The notes under the pieces: model-generated
Databases searched by the model: none
Seen by the model: the letters and a program-made list of their open reading frames with translations, nothing else
What the model was told of the DNA's origin: nothing
NCBI GenBank assembly: GCA_964419225.1
Contig: CAYQPF010000050.1
Span: 1-29,535, forward strand
Direction: 5' to 3'
DNA: 29,535 nt
Origin: CAYQPF01 sp964419225
Lineage (GTDB): Bacteria > Cloacimonadota > Cloacimonadia > Cloacimonadales > CAYQPF01
Part shown: piece after piece, positions 1-8,291 of the stretch
Numbering within the stretch: position 1 is the first letter of the stretch
Layout: every line of letters starts with the position of its first letter
Translations under genes and position numbers: made by a program

Positions 1-414
1 GCTTTGAAGACTTGTTAATGAACTGATCTCTGAAGGAATACTCGAGAATTGATTAGAAGGCCAGTCTAGACTCTGAAGTCCTGTTGACTCACACACATCT
101 TTTGGAAGACTGTAGAATTGATTATTGCTCAAATATAAGCTTTGAAGACTTTTTAATTCACATATCTCTGAAGGAAGATTCTTTAATTGATTAGAACTCA
201 AATCTAAGCTAAGTAAATTTTTCAATTGCTTAAGATAGTCCATGACATTATTGAATCTGATGTTCATCAGGCTGAGTTTTATAATATTACCGGATTCATC
301 CAGGACACATCTGCATACATCATTATTTCTATTTTCAAATTCTTCATCAGTTACCAGAAAGATTCTTTCATCTATTTCTTCTTCCATCTTAGCAAGTAGT
401 TCTAAGTCATTCAT
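1..414 (-). CDS. Leucine-rich-repeat protein, N-terminal part (runs off left edge)
   Basis: The minus strand is open from an ATG at 414-412 to base 1 (138 codons). A GGAG box lies about 7 bases before the ATG. The first ~60 residues are acidic (many E and D). From about residue 67 there are leucine-rich repeats of exactly 23 residues: LLSLDLSSNQ at 67, LQSLYLSNNQ at 90, LQSLDWPSNQ at 113 and LQS at 136. Each has the consensus LxxLxLxxNQLxxLPxEIxx typical of bacterial and plant-like LRRs, which usually form curved protein-binding solenoids. No signal peptide is visible, so a cytoplasmic protein is likely, although the C-terminus is missing. Partner and function are unknown. The repeats are also visible at DNA level as a 69-bp period. 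Confidence 0.85.
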   Translation of the reverse strand, partial: MNDLELLAKMEEEIDERIFLVTDEEFENRNNDVCRCVLDESGNIIKLSLMNIRFNNVMDYLKQLKNLLSLDLSSNQLKNLPSEICELKSLQSLYLSNNQFYSLPKDVCESTGLQSLDWPSNQFSSIPSEISSLTSLQS

Positions 415-471
415 AATTTCTCCAATTAAAGATAAGGTAATAAGAGATTAAGTTAGAAGAGTGGTATAAAA

Positions 472-477
472 TGTCAA
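472..477 (-). promoter_or_regulatory. Possible -35 box for the LRR gene
   Basis: On the minus strand a perfect TTGACA (plus-strand 477-472) lies about 58 bases upstream of the LRR start at 414. A weak -10 candidate (TAACTT) follows at 16-base spacing. Only the -35 is convincing, and promoter consensus in this phylum is not established for me. Confidence 0.3.
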
Positions 478-520
478 TGGAAAAGAGGTGGGAGAAACAA
501 CTGTTGAGAAGAAAGTTGAA

Positions 521-565
521 ATGGACTATAGGGACTTTAGGGACAAGATGGACTAAATGGACATA
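521..565 (+). repeat. ATGGACNNN 9-bp tandem array, copy 1
   Basis: Five consecutive 9-base units, each close to ATGGAC plus three variable bases: ATGGACTAT, AGGGACTTT, AGGGACAAG, ATGGACTAA, ATGGACATA. The period is exactly nine. Related arrays lie at 4175-4210, 8012-8056 and 8292-8327, all on the same strand and all in spacers. Confidence 0.85.
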
Positions 566-688
566 ATAGCTTTGGATAAATTTTCTGGAGCTTTGCTGGA
601 AATTATTTGGATTAATCGTTATTGTAGGAGTTGGGCTAAAGCCCATTGGGGAAGGGGATTGTGGATATTTATTCATTCTCCAGGCTGA

Positions 689-816
689 AGCCCAATGTCA
701 TTAACTTAAGAAGAAATAAGGACAAACTATTATTTAACCACCCCGTCAGCAAGCGCCACCCCTCCGAGATGGAGGGGAATTTGAGAAAGGAACGCTCAAG
801 CTAATGACATTGGGCT
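689..816. repeat. Nested inverted repeat with central hairpin
   Basis: TAATGACATTGGGCT at 802-816 is the exact reverse complement of 689-703, giving 15-bp arms about 98 bp apart. Each arm abuts a self-complementary GGCTGAAGCC. Between the arms lies a perfect 7-bp hairpin, CCCCTCC-GAGAT-GGAGGGG (759-777). The arrangement resembles a small non-autonomous mobile repeat or a folded RNA. Confidence 0.7.
733..786. repeat. Dispersed repeat, copy 1 (second copy at 10921)
   Basis: The first 22 bases (733-754, containing ACCACCCCGTCAGCAAG) are identical to 10921-10942. Similarity continues weakly for about 30 more bases, through a hairpin that is perfect here (759-777) and degraded in the second copy. 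Confidence 0.75.
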
Positions 817-1217
817 GAAGCCAGGTGCTATTGAATATGGCATTTTTGATTAATTTACAACCTAAAGGTTGTTTAATTTGAATTATGCCTATGCCTCTGA
901 AGCTGTAATCTCGTAGAGAAGAATTGAGATAGGAGTAATTGAGACAATTGTGGAAATGATTAATACAAATAATTTTTCCCAAATCTGAGTAATCTGCGGA
1001 TAAAAAGCTTAAAAGCATTCAGAATATCGGGATTTTTTGCATCGATCTTCAGGATAAACAGGATGTAGAATAAACCTTTTCCTAATTCAATTGGGCGAGC
1101 CGCCCAATCTCCAGAAGAGTTGCAACCTGCCTGTATGCTTCTTAAGATAAATCATCCCCGAATCCTAAAGGGATTTAGCCAATTTCTACTTCAATTATGT
1201 GCTTAATAAAAAATGGC

Positions 1218-1245
1218 TTGACATGGCAATATATATGATTTTAAT
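1218..1245 (+). promoter_or_regulatory. Candidate sigma-70-type promoter upstream of the beta-helix/repeat-protein pair
   Basis: TTGACA at 1218-1223, a 16-base A/T-rich spacer, then TTTAAT at 1240-1245 (five of six matches to TATAAT). It would give an untranslated leader of roughly 155 bases before the ATG at 1410. In A/T-rich DNA such matches can arise by chance. Confidence 0.4.
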
Positions 1246-1409
1246 TAAGTCAGTTATAGATTTTATTTTCCAGTGATATTTTAATATAGTAGAAATTTTG
1301 TCATAGAGATGTATGAGAAGGATTTTACTTACTCCTGAATGTGCATTTCTAAATGATGAGTTCAACCCAACATAAAAAGAAGTAAATAATAAAGAACAAG
1401 GAGAAAACC

Positions 1410-2426
1410 ATGAAAAAATCACTCGTAATTATTCTCGTACTTGCCTTGAGCATTGCCATTCTTCCCGCATCAGTGTGGAGAGTCAGTAATGTTACAGGAG
1501 CTTCTGCCAATTTCAGCAGTATAAGTGCAGCCAACAGTTCTTCTTATGTAGTTGCCGGAGACACACTTTACATTGAAGCGTCCTCCGTAATTTATGCAAC
1601 GGCAACAATTACAAAACGCTTAACCATCATTGGCTGTGGGTATTTTCTGAGTGAAAACCCCCAGACACAAGCGAATCCAACAAATTCTACCATTAACGGT
1701 TTAGAATTCAGTATAAGCAGTCAAGGCTCTGTAGTTATGGGATGCCAGTTTAACAAGACTGTCTATTTAACCAGCAATATGAAATTTCAAAGAAATTATA
1801 TTAATATTACGACAGCTGGCATTAATGCACTTACCATTTTTAGTTCATCCACCGATATTCTTGTGAGTCAAAATTACTTAGTTTTATCACCATCAGCAAC
1901 TTCAACTTATAGTTCCATCACTATAGGAAATGATACTCATAATGTAATAATTACCGGCAATTATATTGAAAATAACACTTCTAATGGAAATTATGCTATA
2001 ACTCATTCCGGCACATCTTCTTCTATTATCGAAAACAATGTAATTAAAGGTACTTTGTCTCTTTATAATTGCCAGTTCAATAATAACATAATCAGAAGCG
2101 GTATATTTGTTGATTTGATCAATACGATACCACACAATAATATCTGTAATGATAATCAATTAGGCACTACAAACGGCAATCAATCCCATAATATGGCCAA
2201 TGTTTTTCTTAATACAGGCAGTACAGACGGGAGATGGAAATTGGCAACAGGTTCTCCTGCGATTGGAGCCGGACTTGGCGGAGTTAACTGTGGCATGTAT
2301 GCAGGATTATATCCCTATAAACTCTCCGGGATTCCACCAATTCCTACTATTTATGAGTATTTTCAGATTCAAAATACAAATACTCAGCAACTTCAGATTG
2401 ATTTTACAGTGCATTCCAATAATTAG
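1410..2426 (+). CDS. Secreted right-handed beta-helix protein, 338 aa
   Basis: ATG at 1410 follows an AAGGAG box (about 1398-1403). Residues 1-22 form a signal peptide (MKKS, a hydrophobic run, then LPASVW). Residues ~25-260 are rich in N, S, T, I and V, with short strand-like repeats such as NNVIKG and NYIENNTSNGNY. Together with the opening segment on a 'stored' feature that is fanned into turns, this is typical of parallel beta-helix (pectate-lyase-like) surface proteins. The segment SPAIGAGLGG near residue 285 matches the 'SPAIDAG' signature that closes many such helices. No catalytic residues can be assigned and there is no sorting module: the protein stops in a Q/N-rich tail, so its anchoring is unknown. 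The next gene starts 8 bases downstream, implying co-transcription. It could equally be a binding protein or an enzyme. Confidence 0.8.
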   Translation: MKKSLVIILVLALSIAILPASVWRVSNVTGASANFSSISAANSSSYVVAGDTLYIEASSVIYATATITKRLTIIGCGYFLSENPQTQANPTNSTINGLEFSISSQGSVVMGCQFNKTVYLTSNMKFQRNYINITTAGINALTIFSSSTDILVSQNYLVLSPSATSTYSSITIGNDTHNVIITGNYIENNTSNGNYAITHSGTSSSIIENNVIKGTLSLYNCQFNNNIIRSGIFVDLINTIPHNNICNDNQLGTTNGNQSHNMANVFLNTGSTDGRWKLATGSPAIGAGLGGVNCGMYAGLYPYKLSGIPPIPTIYEYFQIQNTNTQQLQIDFTVHSNN

Positions 2427-2434
2427 GAGGAGGT

Positions 2435-4069
2435 ATGTTAACTTCCATTGTAAAAAGATCACGAGCAGAAACTAAGAGTCATGTGACAAAATTAACAGGG
2501 ATATTGTTGATCCTGCTTTTTGTTTCTGTTTTATCAGCAGAGAGCATTGTTCGGGCAGAGTATTTTCTGAACAATGATCCGGGACTGGGTAATGGTGTTT
2601 CTATACCTGTTCAATCCATAACAGGCGATGCATATACTTACCATTCAGAAATCAATATTAACAATTTGAATCCAGGATTTCATCGTTTATTAGTCAGAGC
2701 TAAAGATAGCTCCGGGAAATGGACACAAACCTCTCAACGATCCTTTATGTTTATTACCTCTGAATCAGTTTTAGCAAACATAGTTAAAGCTGAGTATGTT
2801 CTGGATAACGATCCTGGATTGGGGCAGGGAGTGAATATACCAATTCAAACTATTACAGGTGATTCCTACAAGTATCATGCAATTGTTGATATTAATAGTT
2901 TAAACGCCGGTATTCACAGGTTATTGGTCAGAGCAAAGAATACTGCCGGAAAATGGACACTGACATCGCAGTCCTTATTTATAAAGATTGCCATAGAACC
3001 GGTTTTACCGAACATAGTCAAAGCAGAGTATTTTCTGGATAATGATCCCGGTTATGGTAATGGGACAAATATTCCGCTTCAAAGCGGTGGAAGCAGTACC
3101 CAGAGTCTTAGTTTTACCAAAGATATCAGCAATCTAAGTGAAGGATTTCATCATATTTTTATCAGAGTTAAAGATGCAAAAGGGTGTTGGACTATCACCC
3201 AAAACCGGGCATTTTTCAAAGCACAAACAGAATCAGGAAATCCTAATATTGTTGCTGCAGAATACTTCATAGACACTGACCCGGGCTTAGGTTTTGGCAC
3301 CACGATTCCTGTCAGTCCAGGAACAACAAGCACAAAAAATCTTGATTTAGCAGTAAGTATAAACAACCTGAATGCAGGGTTTCACAGCATATGTGTGAGA
3401 GTAAAAGACACTAAAGGCAAATGGACACAGACATACAATCGCAGGTTTTACTTTGAAGAAAATCTACCTGTTCCACAAGTATGTAAAGCAGAGTATTTCT
3501 TTGATACAGACCCCGGTATTGGACGAGGAATACCAATCACAGTATCTCCAGACACAAGTTTAATAGTATCCTTTACAGCATCAATTCAAAATCTGACTGA
3601 AGGAAATCATAATATTTTTGTACGGGTAAAATCGGACGAATGGAGTCAGACATTCGCAAAAGCTTTTACAGGGGGAGCGACAATTGAGCCTCCGGCACAA
3701 GTAACCGGTGTACATATAAACATAGTAAATTATGATGCAATTATCAGTTGGAATCCTGTAACACAATCGATTTATGGTCATCCATGCAGTCCTGATGCAT
3801 ATCTTGTATTATATAGCGAGAATCCGTCAGATAGTGCCAATTATTATTATCTTAACTATACGCATAATAATAGTATCACTCATACCGGAGTTACCCGATT
3901 TCGAACTTCTATGTTTTATAAGGTAATCGCGGTAAAGTATCCTCAGGGAAGTTATTTAACGTATTTACGGAAATTAAGCAAGAGTAAGAAACAAATAACA
4001 TGGCCGGAACTAAAGCGAAATATAAATACTCTTTATGAGTTGGATGGAGGTATTAAGAAGATTAAGTAA
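2435..4069 (+). CDS. Secreted protein with five ~75-residue repeats and a fibronectin-like C-terminal domain, 544 aa
   Basis: A strong AGGAGGAGG box (2425-2433) lies directly before the ATG at 2435. A basic N-terminus (1-20) leads into a hydrophobic signal segment (TGILLILLFVSVLSA, 21-35). Five repeats follow at about 39-106, 116-185, 193-262, 271-340 and 348-412. Each begins (V/I)xxAEYFxDxDPGxGxG, passes through IxxLxxGxHxxxVRxKD and closes GxWTxTxxRxF, which suggests an all-beta fold. Residues ~419-500 resemble a fibronectin type III domain (PPAQVTGV, then ISWNPV, then YKVIAV). The last 40 residues are basic and lack the C-terminal sorting module found elsewhere in the window. The D-x-D-P-G-x-G core could bind calcium, but that is inference. 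I recognise the repeat as a type seen in environmental Bacteroidetes-like genomes but know no function. Its position suggests an extracellular partner of the preceding beta-helix protein. Confidence 0.85.
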   Translation: MLTSIVKRSRAETKSHVTKLTGILLILLFVSVLSAESIVRAEYFLNNDPGLGNGVSIPVQSITGDAYTYHSEININNLNPGFHRLLVRAKDSSGKWTQTSQRSFMFITSESVLANIVKAEYVLDNDPGLGQGVNIPIQTITGDSYKYHAIVDINSLNAGIHRLLVRAKNTAGKWTLTSQSLFIKIAIEPVLPNIVKAEYFLDNDPGYGNGTNIPLQSGGSSTQSLSFTKDISNLSEGFHHIFIRVKDAKGCWTITQNRAFFKAQTESGNPNIVAAEYFIDTDPGLGFGTTIPVSPGTTSTKNLDLAVSINNLNAGFHSICVRVKDTKGKWTQTYNRRFYFEENLPVPQVCKAEYFFDTDPGIGRGIPITVSPDTSLIVSFTASIQNLTEGNHNIFVRVKSDEWSQTFAKAFTGGATIEPPAQVTGVHINIVNYDAIISWNPVTQSIYGHPCSPDAYLVLYSENPSDSANYYYLNYTHNNSITHTGVTRFRTSMFYKVIAVKYPQGSYLTYLRKLSKSKKQITWPELKRNINTLYELDGGIKKIK

Positions 4070-4174
4070 TAGTATGGAGTCTCGAGTCAGAGGAAATTGA
4101 GAGTTGAGAGTGAGGAAGAGAGCAAGGATTAAGAGTTGAGGAAGTCGGGAGAGTTGAGGAGAGATTTCTGAGAA

Positions 4175-4210
4175 ATGGACTAAATGGACATTATGGACGA
4201 TACGGACGGA
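4175..4210 (+). repeat. ATGGACNNN 9-bp tandem array, copy 2
   Basis: Four exact 9-base units: ATGGACTAA, ATGGACATT, ATGGACGAT, ACGGACGGA. The flanks (GAGAA before, AGGGAGTTGAG after) match those of the copy at 8292-8327. Confidence 0.85.
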
Positions 4211-4390
4211 AGGGAGTTGAGGGATGTTTTAAGAATATTTAGCATCGATATACAGGATGGACAGGATAAGAGAATAATTATAAAGAAAATCAGTTTTCGG
4301 TTCTCTTGAATTGTCCGAAGGACAAAAGACTATTATGAAAAAAGGACGAGTCTTGAGTCTGGATGAGACGCTTTTCCGGAATTATCTCAC

Positions 4391-4416
4391 ACAGAGGCAC
4401 AGAGAACACAGAGAGG
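4391..4416 (+). repeat. ACAGAG short tandem repeat
   Basis: Three ACAGAG units start at 4391, 4399 and 4408 (spacing 8 then 9), again a conserved six-mer plus two or three variable bases. The CACAGAGGCACAGAGAACAC phrase is of a kind found in spacers of many environmental genomes. Confidence 0.7.
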
Positions 4417-4549
4417 GAGATTAAATCAGGAAGCAAAATTATTTTGACATCAGGTTAGATATATAGGATTTGTTAGTTATTAGTTATTAGTTGTTAGTGA
4501 GGAGAAGGGAAAGGAAAGGATTAAGGATTGAGGAAAGAGAGGAGAGAGC

Positions 4550-7500
4550 GTGTTAAAAGATTATTTAAATAAGACCTTTAATAATTTGAAGATCTATTTT
4601 AGATTATTTGAAAGTGACGCAGATTTAACAAGATGCCACGTTACATATGATGTCAACAGTGCGATAATGATTTATGATAACTGTAAATTTGGATCATTCA
4701 AGGCTACCGGATTTGTAATATTACGCTATCAAACAAAGAATAATCCGCCCTTTGAGGTATTCGTTAGTGAGGAAATGGATAATTTAGGAGAAAAGCAAAT
4801 TGAGTTAATCAAGAATTTTTCAATTTACTTATTACTGAATGATAAGTATTTTAAGTACAATAGTACTTATGTAAAGAATTGTTTAGATTTCTACTATGAT
4901 TCGTTTTGTCTTGATGACGAGTTGAATCAAAATTCGGAAGAATATTATGAAAATGTAGCAAAGATTAACCAACCCTATCCGATCAAATACTTCAATCATA
5001 ATATTATTGAAGTTTGCAAATTGGTAAAAACAGATAACCCCCATTTTAAAAATTTTCTTCACCTGGTCCAGCAAACAAATAAAAAGCAGGAGTGTAGTTT
5101 GAATGTCGGATTATGCCTTTCATTGAGACATATTGAACACACTTTGGGACTATTGACAAACGCTGAAATCATACCTGTACTTGTGGATTTAAGTACAAAA
5201 AGACCCAAAGTCAAGAATTACTTTAATGCCAAAGAAACTGCTTTTAATATTCATAATGAGGAACTGACTCAGTTTGCCAATCTAGCTAATAGCATGGTTT
5301 ACAATCAGGGAAGTATCTGCAAAACGAATAGAGAGCATTACGCCTTTATGGCAGACAGTTATTGGTCATTACTATTCTCATTACCCACAGAACTCAGGTA
5401 TTTTAGTATTAATAAATCATATTATCCCATTGAATACAGTGTAACTGAATCCTGTAGCATCATTTTTAAATGTATAAGTGAAAGAAATAATACCTGGTAT
5501 TCCGAAATAATCCTTAAGACAAAAAGCATAACGATTACCGGAGATTCAAAAGATCGCACAAAACTTATAAAAACCTTAAACCACTTTGGTCTTGTTGAAA
5601 TCATGGATAAAACTGCCCAAATTATCGAATTAACTAATGACAGAGCCAAACAGTTAATCAATGCCTATTTTTCTTCCGTTCCATCTTCGTATCAGGATTT
5701 ATTAGAATTTGTTAAATATGCTCAAAAACTAAAGATTGCGAATCTGGAAATTTCCATTGAGAATAAAACTTTAAATTGTGCAGATTTTCTTCCAATACCA
5801 AGCATTTTTGTGAGAAAAGAGGGTACCTTTTATTCGCTAAAACTGTTTTTTGATTATAATCCTGCTAAGAATCCAAATATTGATAAAACTCAACAAATCG
5901 AAAGATTCGTTATCAACAAGGAATTCGAGCAAGCATGTAAGAAGATCTTTGATCTGGACGAATTAATAAAGCATCATCCATACAATTTTTCTCATAATAT
6001 AAGCGAGTATTTTGATATGCGGTTTGTCACTGTTTACGACCAATATTGTTTGATGAACTATAACGTATTTCCAAAATGGCTGGCAACAAAAGGGAAGGAA
6101 TATATAGAACTAGGTTTCCTGATCTTCACAGAATTTGACAAGAGGCATTACAAGAAATCTGAATTTCAGATGGATGTTCGAATTAAACAAACAAGTAACT
6201 GGTTGGAGTTTAAGCCTATCATCATCAATGAAAAGACTGGAGAAGCAGTAGATATCAAGAAATATTTTCCTGAAAGTATGACGATTGAGGATAAAAAAGG
6301 AAATATCCATCAAGTCACAGCAAAAAATATTGAGCAATTAGAACTGTGGCGAACTTATGGGCAGTTACACACAGGAGGATTCAGAGTTCCGATTAACAAT
6401 ACTTCTCTCATTAAAAAAGTACTGGAAGAAGAGATCGGCAACCGTAAAGAATTCAAAGATATTGCAACAAATATCGAGAAGTTGAATAGTTTCAAAAAGA
6501 TCAAGAATTACCCGATTGCCAAAGGGTTTATAGGTAAACTGAGAAACTATCAGAAAGCCGGATATGATTGGCTGAATTTCCTGAGAGAATTCAATTTCAA
6601 CGGCTGTTTGGCGGATGATATGGGGTTGGGCAAAACAGTACAGACTCTGGCATTTCTCCAAAATTTAAAAGAAAAGAAGACTTTAAAAACATCTCTGCTG
6701 GTTGTTCCTTTATCCTCTATCCCGAATTGGCAGGATGAAATCAATAAATTTACTCCGGATATGAAGTATTACTGTATTCACGGAGTAGCTAATTTCAAGT
6801 TAACAGAGTTAAAAGAGAACCAACTGATCATAACCAGTTATGCAACTCTCAGACAAAAAATCAAATCCTTTATTGATTTTCCTTTTGATTATATCATCCT
6901 GGATGAATCACAGAATATCAAGAATTACACAACACAGACGGCTAAAGCCATTAAATCCTTAAAATCTGTGAACAGATTAGCCTTGAGCGGGACACCCATA
7001 GAGAATAATTTAACAGAGCTATGGTCTTTATTTGATTATTTGAATCCGGGTTTCTTGGGGAATATTGAGTTCTTTAAAGAAAAGTTTTTGGAACCGATCG
7101 TGAAGGATAAGAACAAAGAAGTAACCGAATCCTTGAAGAAATCAATATTTCCATTTATGTTGAGAAGAAAGAAACAGGATGTGGAAATTGATCTGCCGGA
7201 GAAGAATGAGATAATTCAGCATGTGGAAATGGATAAGGAATTGGAAAAAGCTTATTATCAATTAGCAAAATACTTCAGAGAAAAGATTTCTGAAGAAATA
7301 GAAACACAGGGAATGCAAAAGTCATCTAACCGCATATTTGAAGGGATGCTGAGACTTAGGCAATTGTGTTTATTCCCTGAGTTGGCAGGTACACAATTTA
7401 AGCAGATCTCCTCTCCGAAATTCGACTTCTTAACTGACCTTTTGGATGATGTTTTGAAAGAAGAGCATAAGCTGTTAATCTTCTCACAATTCACCTCAGT

Positions 7501-7924
7501 GCTGGATATCATCGGTACATATTTGCAAAAGGAAAAATTGGATTACCTGAGAATTGACGGTTCTTCAACCTTGAAGCAAAGAGAGAAGAGTATCAAAGAA
7601 TTTCAGAACAATCCGGATAAAACTATTTTTCTGCTCTCCTTGAAGGCCGGAGGAGTTGCTTTGAACCTTACTGCTGCAGATTATGTGATCATCTTTGATC
7701 CGTGGTGGAATCCTGCTGTCGAAGCTCAGGCAGTTGACAGAGCTCACAGAATCGGCCAGACCAGGAAAGTGATTTCCTATAGAATAATTGTGAAGAACAG
7801 TATCGAGGATAAAATCCTGAAACTACAGGAAACTAAGAAAGAACTAATGAATTCCCTGATCACAGAAGACACCAGCTTATTCAAATCTTTGAGTAAAGAA
7901 GAACTGCTGAATTTGTTTAGCTAG
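4550..7924 (+). CDS. SNF2-family ATPase / helicase-like protein, 1124 aa
   Basis: The start is GTG at 4550 after a purine-rich GAGGAGAGAG stretch. The C-terminal half is a full SNF2 (SF2) ATPase core: motif I DDMGLGKTVQT at about 688-698, motif II D785-E-S-Q, motif III SGTPIENNLTELWSLF from 813, MLRRKKQDV, then the helicase-C lobe with LLIFSQFT, IDGS, SLKAGGVALNLT and motif VI QAVDRAHRIGQ at 1060-1070. Such proteins use ATP to translocate on duplex DNA and remodel DNA-protein complexes. The class is that of bacterial HepA/RapA-like and SWIM-associated SNF2 proteins. DESQ replaces the commoner DEAQ/DEAH. The first ~640 residues resemble no domain I can name; I see no SWIM zinc-finger cysteine pattern. 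No restriction, methyltransferase or other defence gene adjoins it, and repeat-rich spacers isolate it on both sides. It could act in transcription recycling, repair or defence. Confidence 0.92.
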   Translation: MLKDYLNKTFNNLKIYFRLFESDADLTRCHVTYDVNSAIMIYDNCKFGSFKATGFVILRYQTKNNPPFEVFVSEEMDNLGEKQIELIKNFSIYLLLNDKYFKYNSTYVKNCLDFYYDSFCLDDELNQNSEEYYENVAKINQPYPIKYFNHNIIEVCKLVKTDNPHFKNFLHLVQQTNKKQECSLNVGLCLSLRHIEHTLGLLTNAEIIPVLVDLSTKRPKVKNYFNAKETAFNIHNEELTQFANLANSMVYNQGSICKTNREHYAFMADSYWSLLFSLPTELRYFSINKSYYPIEYSVTESCSIIFKCISERNNTWYSEIILKTKSITITGDSKDRTKLIKTLNHFGLVEIMDKTAQIIELTNDRAKQLINAYFSSVPSSYQDLLEFVKYAQKLKIANLEISIENKTLNCADFLPIPSIFVRKEGTFYSLKLFFDYNPAKNPNIDKTQQIERFVINKEFEQACKKIFDLDELIKHHPYNFSHNISEYFDMRFVTVYDQYCLMNYNVFPKWLATKGKEYIELGFLIFTEFDKRHYKKSEFQMDVRIKQTSNWLEFKPIIINEKTGEAVDIKKYFPESMTIEDKKGNIHQVTAKNIEQLELWRTYGQLHTGGFRVPINNTSLIKKVLEEEIGNRKEFKDIATNIEKLNSFKKIKNYPIAKGFIGKLRNYQKAGYDWLNFLREFNFNGCLADDMGLGKTVQTLAFLQNLKEKKTLKTSLLVVPLSSIPNWQDEINKFTPDMKYYCIHGVANFKLTELKENQLIITSYATLRQKIKSFIDFPFDYIILDESQNIKNYTTQTAKAIKSLKSVNRLALSGTPIENNLTELWSLFDYLNPGFLGNIEFFKEKFLEPIVKDKNKEVTESLKKSIFPFMLRRKKQDVEIDLPEKNEIIQHVEMDKELEKAYYQLAKYFREKISEEIETQGMQKSSNRIFEGMLRLRQLCLFPELAGTQFKQISSPKFDFLTDLLDDVLKEEHKLLIFSQFTSVLDIIGTYLQKEKLDYLRIDGSSTLKQREKSIKEFQNNPDKTIFLLSLKAGGVALNLTAADYVIIFDPWWNPAVEAQAVDRAHRIGQTRKVISYRIIVKNSIEDKILKLQETKKELMNSLITEDTSLFKSLSKEELLNLFS

Positions 7925-7951
7925 AGGGGATGCTTTTAGAGATTTTTACCA

Positions 7952-7978
7952 CGAATTGTGCGAATTAAGCTAATTAGA
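7952..7978 (+). repeat. CGAATTNNN 9-bp tandem array
   Basis: Three exact 9-base units: CGAATTGTG, CGAATTAAG, CTAATTAGA. It has the same six-plus-three organisation as the ATGGACNNN arrays. Confidence 0.7.
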
Positions 7979-8011
7979 GAAGGGAGAGTATTGAGGAGAG
8001 ATTTTCGAGAA

Positions 8012-8056
8012 ATGGACTATATAGATTCAATGGACAGGATGGATTATATGGACAGG
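8012..8056 (+). repeat. ATGGACNNN 9-bp tandem array, copy 3
   Basis: Five exact 9-base units: ATGGACTAT, ATAGATTCA, ATGGACAGG, ATGGATTAT, ATGGACAGG. It is preceded by GAGAA and followed by AAGGGA, as in copies 2 and 4. Confidence 0.85.
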
Positions 8057-8080
8057 AAGGGAAAGTGGATTTTGAAGTAG

Positions 8081-8108
8081 GGGCGAACCTGTGTGTTCGC
8101 CCTTTTCT
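8081..8108 (+). terminator. Hairpin with T-tract, possible terminator of the SNF2 gene
   Basis: GGGCGAAC (8081-8088), a 6-base loop, then GTTCGCCC (8095-8102) form a perfect 8-bp stem followed by TTTTCTTT. It lies about 155 bases after the SNF2 stop. The phrase GTAGGGGCGAAC...GTTCGCCC also belongs to a palindromic repeat type widespread in bacteria, so it may be a mobile hairpin that happens to terminate transcription. Confidence 0.55.
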
Positions 8109-8216
8109 TTTGTCTGAACAGGGATTCTGGTGAATTGTTTAACCATTAATAAATACCGTATGAACACCAAGGATGGATTAGGCTAATTGTTTGTTGTTAG
8201 TGAGGAGAGAGAGGAG

Positions 8217-8266
8217 AAATGTTGAGACCCGCAGGCAAGTATTAAGGAGAGAGTAGGCAGGGAGAA
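8217..8266 (+). repeat. Local ~50-bp direct repeat, copy A
   Basis: Nearly identical to 8447-8495. Both contain CCCGCAGGCAAGTATTAAGG and end GGCAGGGAGAA, and differ at only a few bases. The copies are ~230 bp apart. Confidence 0.85.
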
Positions 8267-8291
8267 CAGAGGATTTTGGCCTTTCCGAGAA

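Larger units (their letters stand above)
415..1409. other. Gene-free spacer rich in repeats and hairpins
   Basis: About 1 kb between divergent genes without a credible gene. The ORFs here are short, lack ribosome-binding sites and run across repeats. It holds an ATGGACNNN array (521-565), several short perfect hairpins (632-645, 759-777, 857-872, 1090-1108, 1161-1175), a 15-bp inverted repeat (689-703 with 802-816), one copy of a dispersed repeat (733-786) and a candidate promoter for the next gene (1218-1245). Confidence 0.75.
4070..4549. other. Purine-rich, repeat-filled spacer
   Basis: No gene. It contains GAGTTGAGG-type purine-rich repeats, an ATGGACNNN array (4175-4210), a GCATCGATATACAGGATGG phrase similar to 1039-1060, a small hairpin TTGTCC-gaa-GGACAA (4311-4325), an ACAGAG array (4391-4416) and a TTAGTTATTAG tandem (about 4471-4499). 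The G/A-rich end supplies the ribosome-binding region of the next gene. No clear terminator follows the gene ending at 4069. Confidence 0.75.

Noticed and set aside
407..1018. Minus-strand open frames of 89 and 90 residues
   Set aside because: They translate the palindromes and ATGGACNNN array and have no ribosome-binding site or protein-like composition.
1410..2426. Type-IX-like sorting module on the 338-aa protein
   Set aside because: The C-terminus is Q/N-rich and lacks the PNPFNP, GQKV, SGIYF and basic-tail blocks present in the four other proteins.
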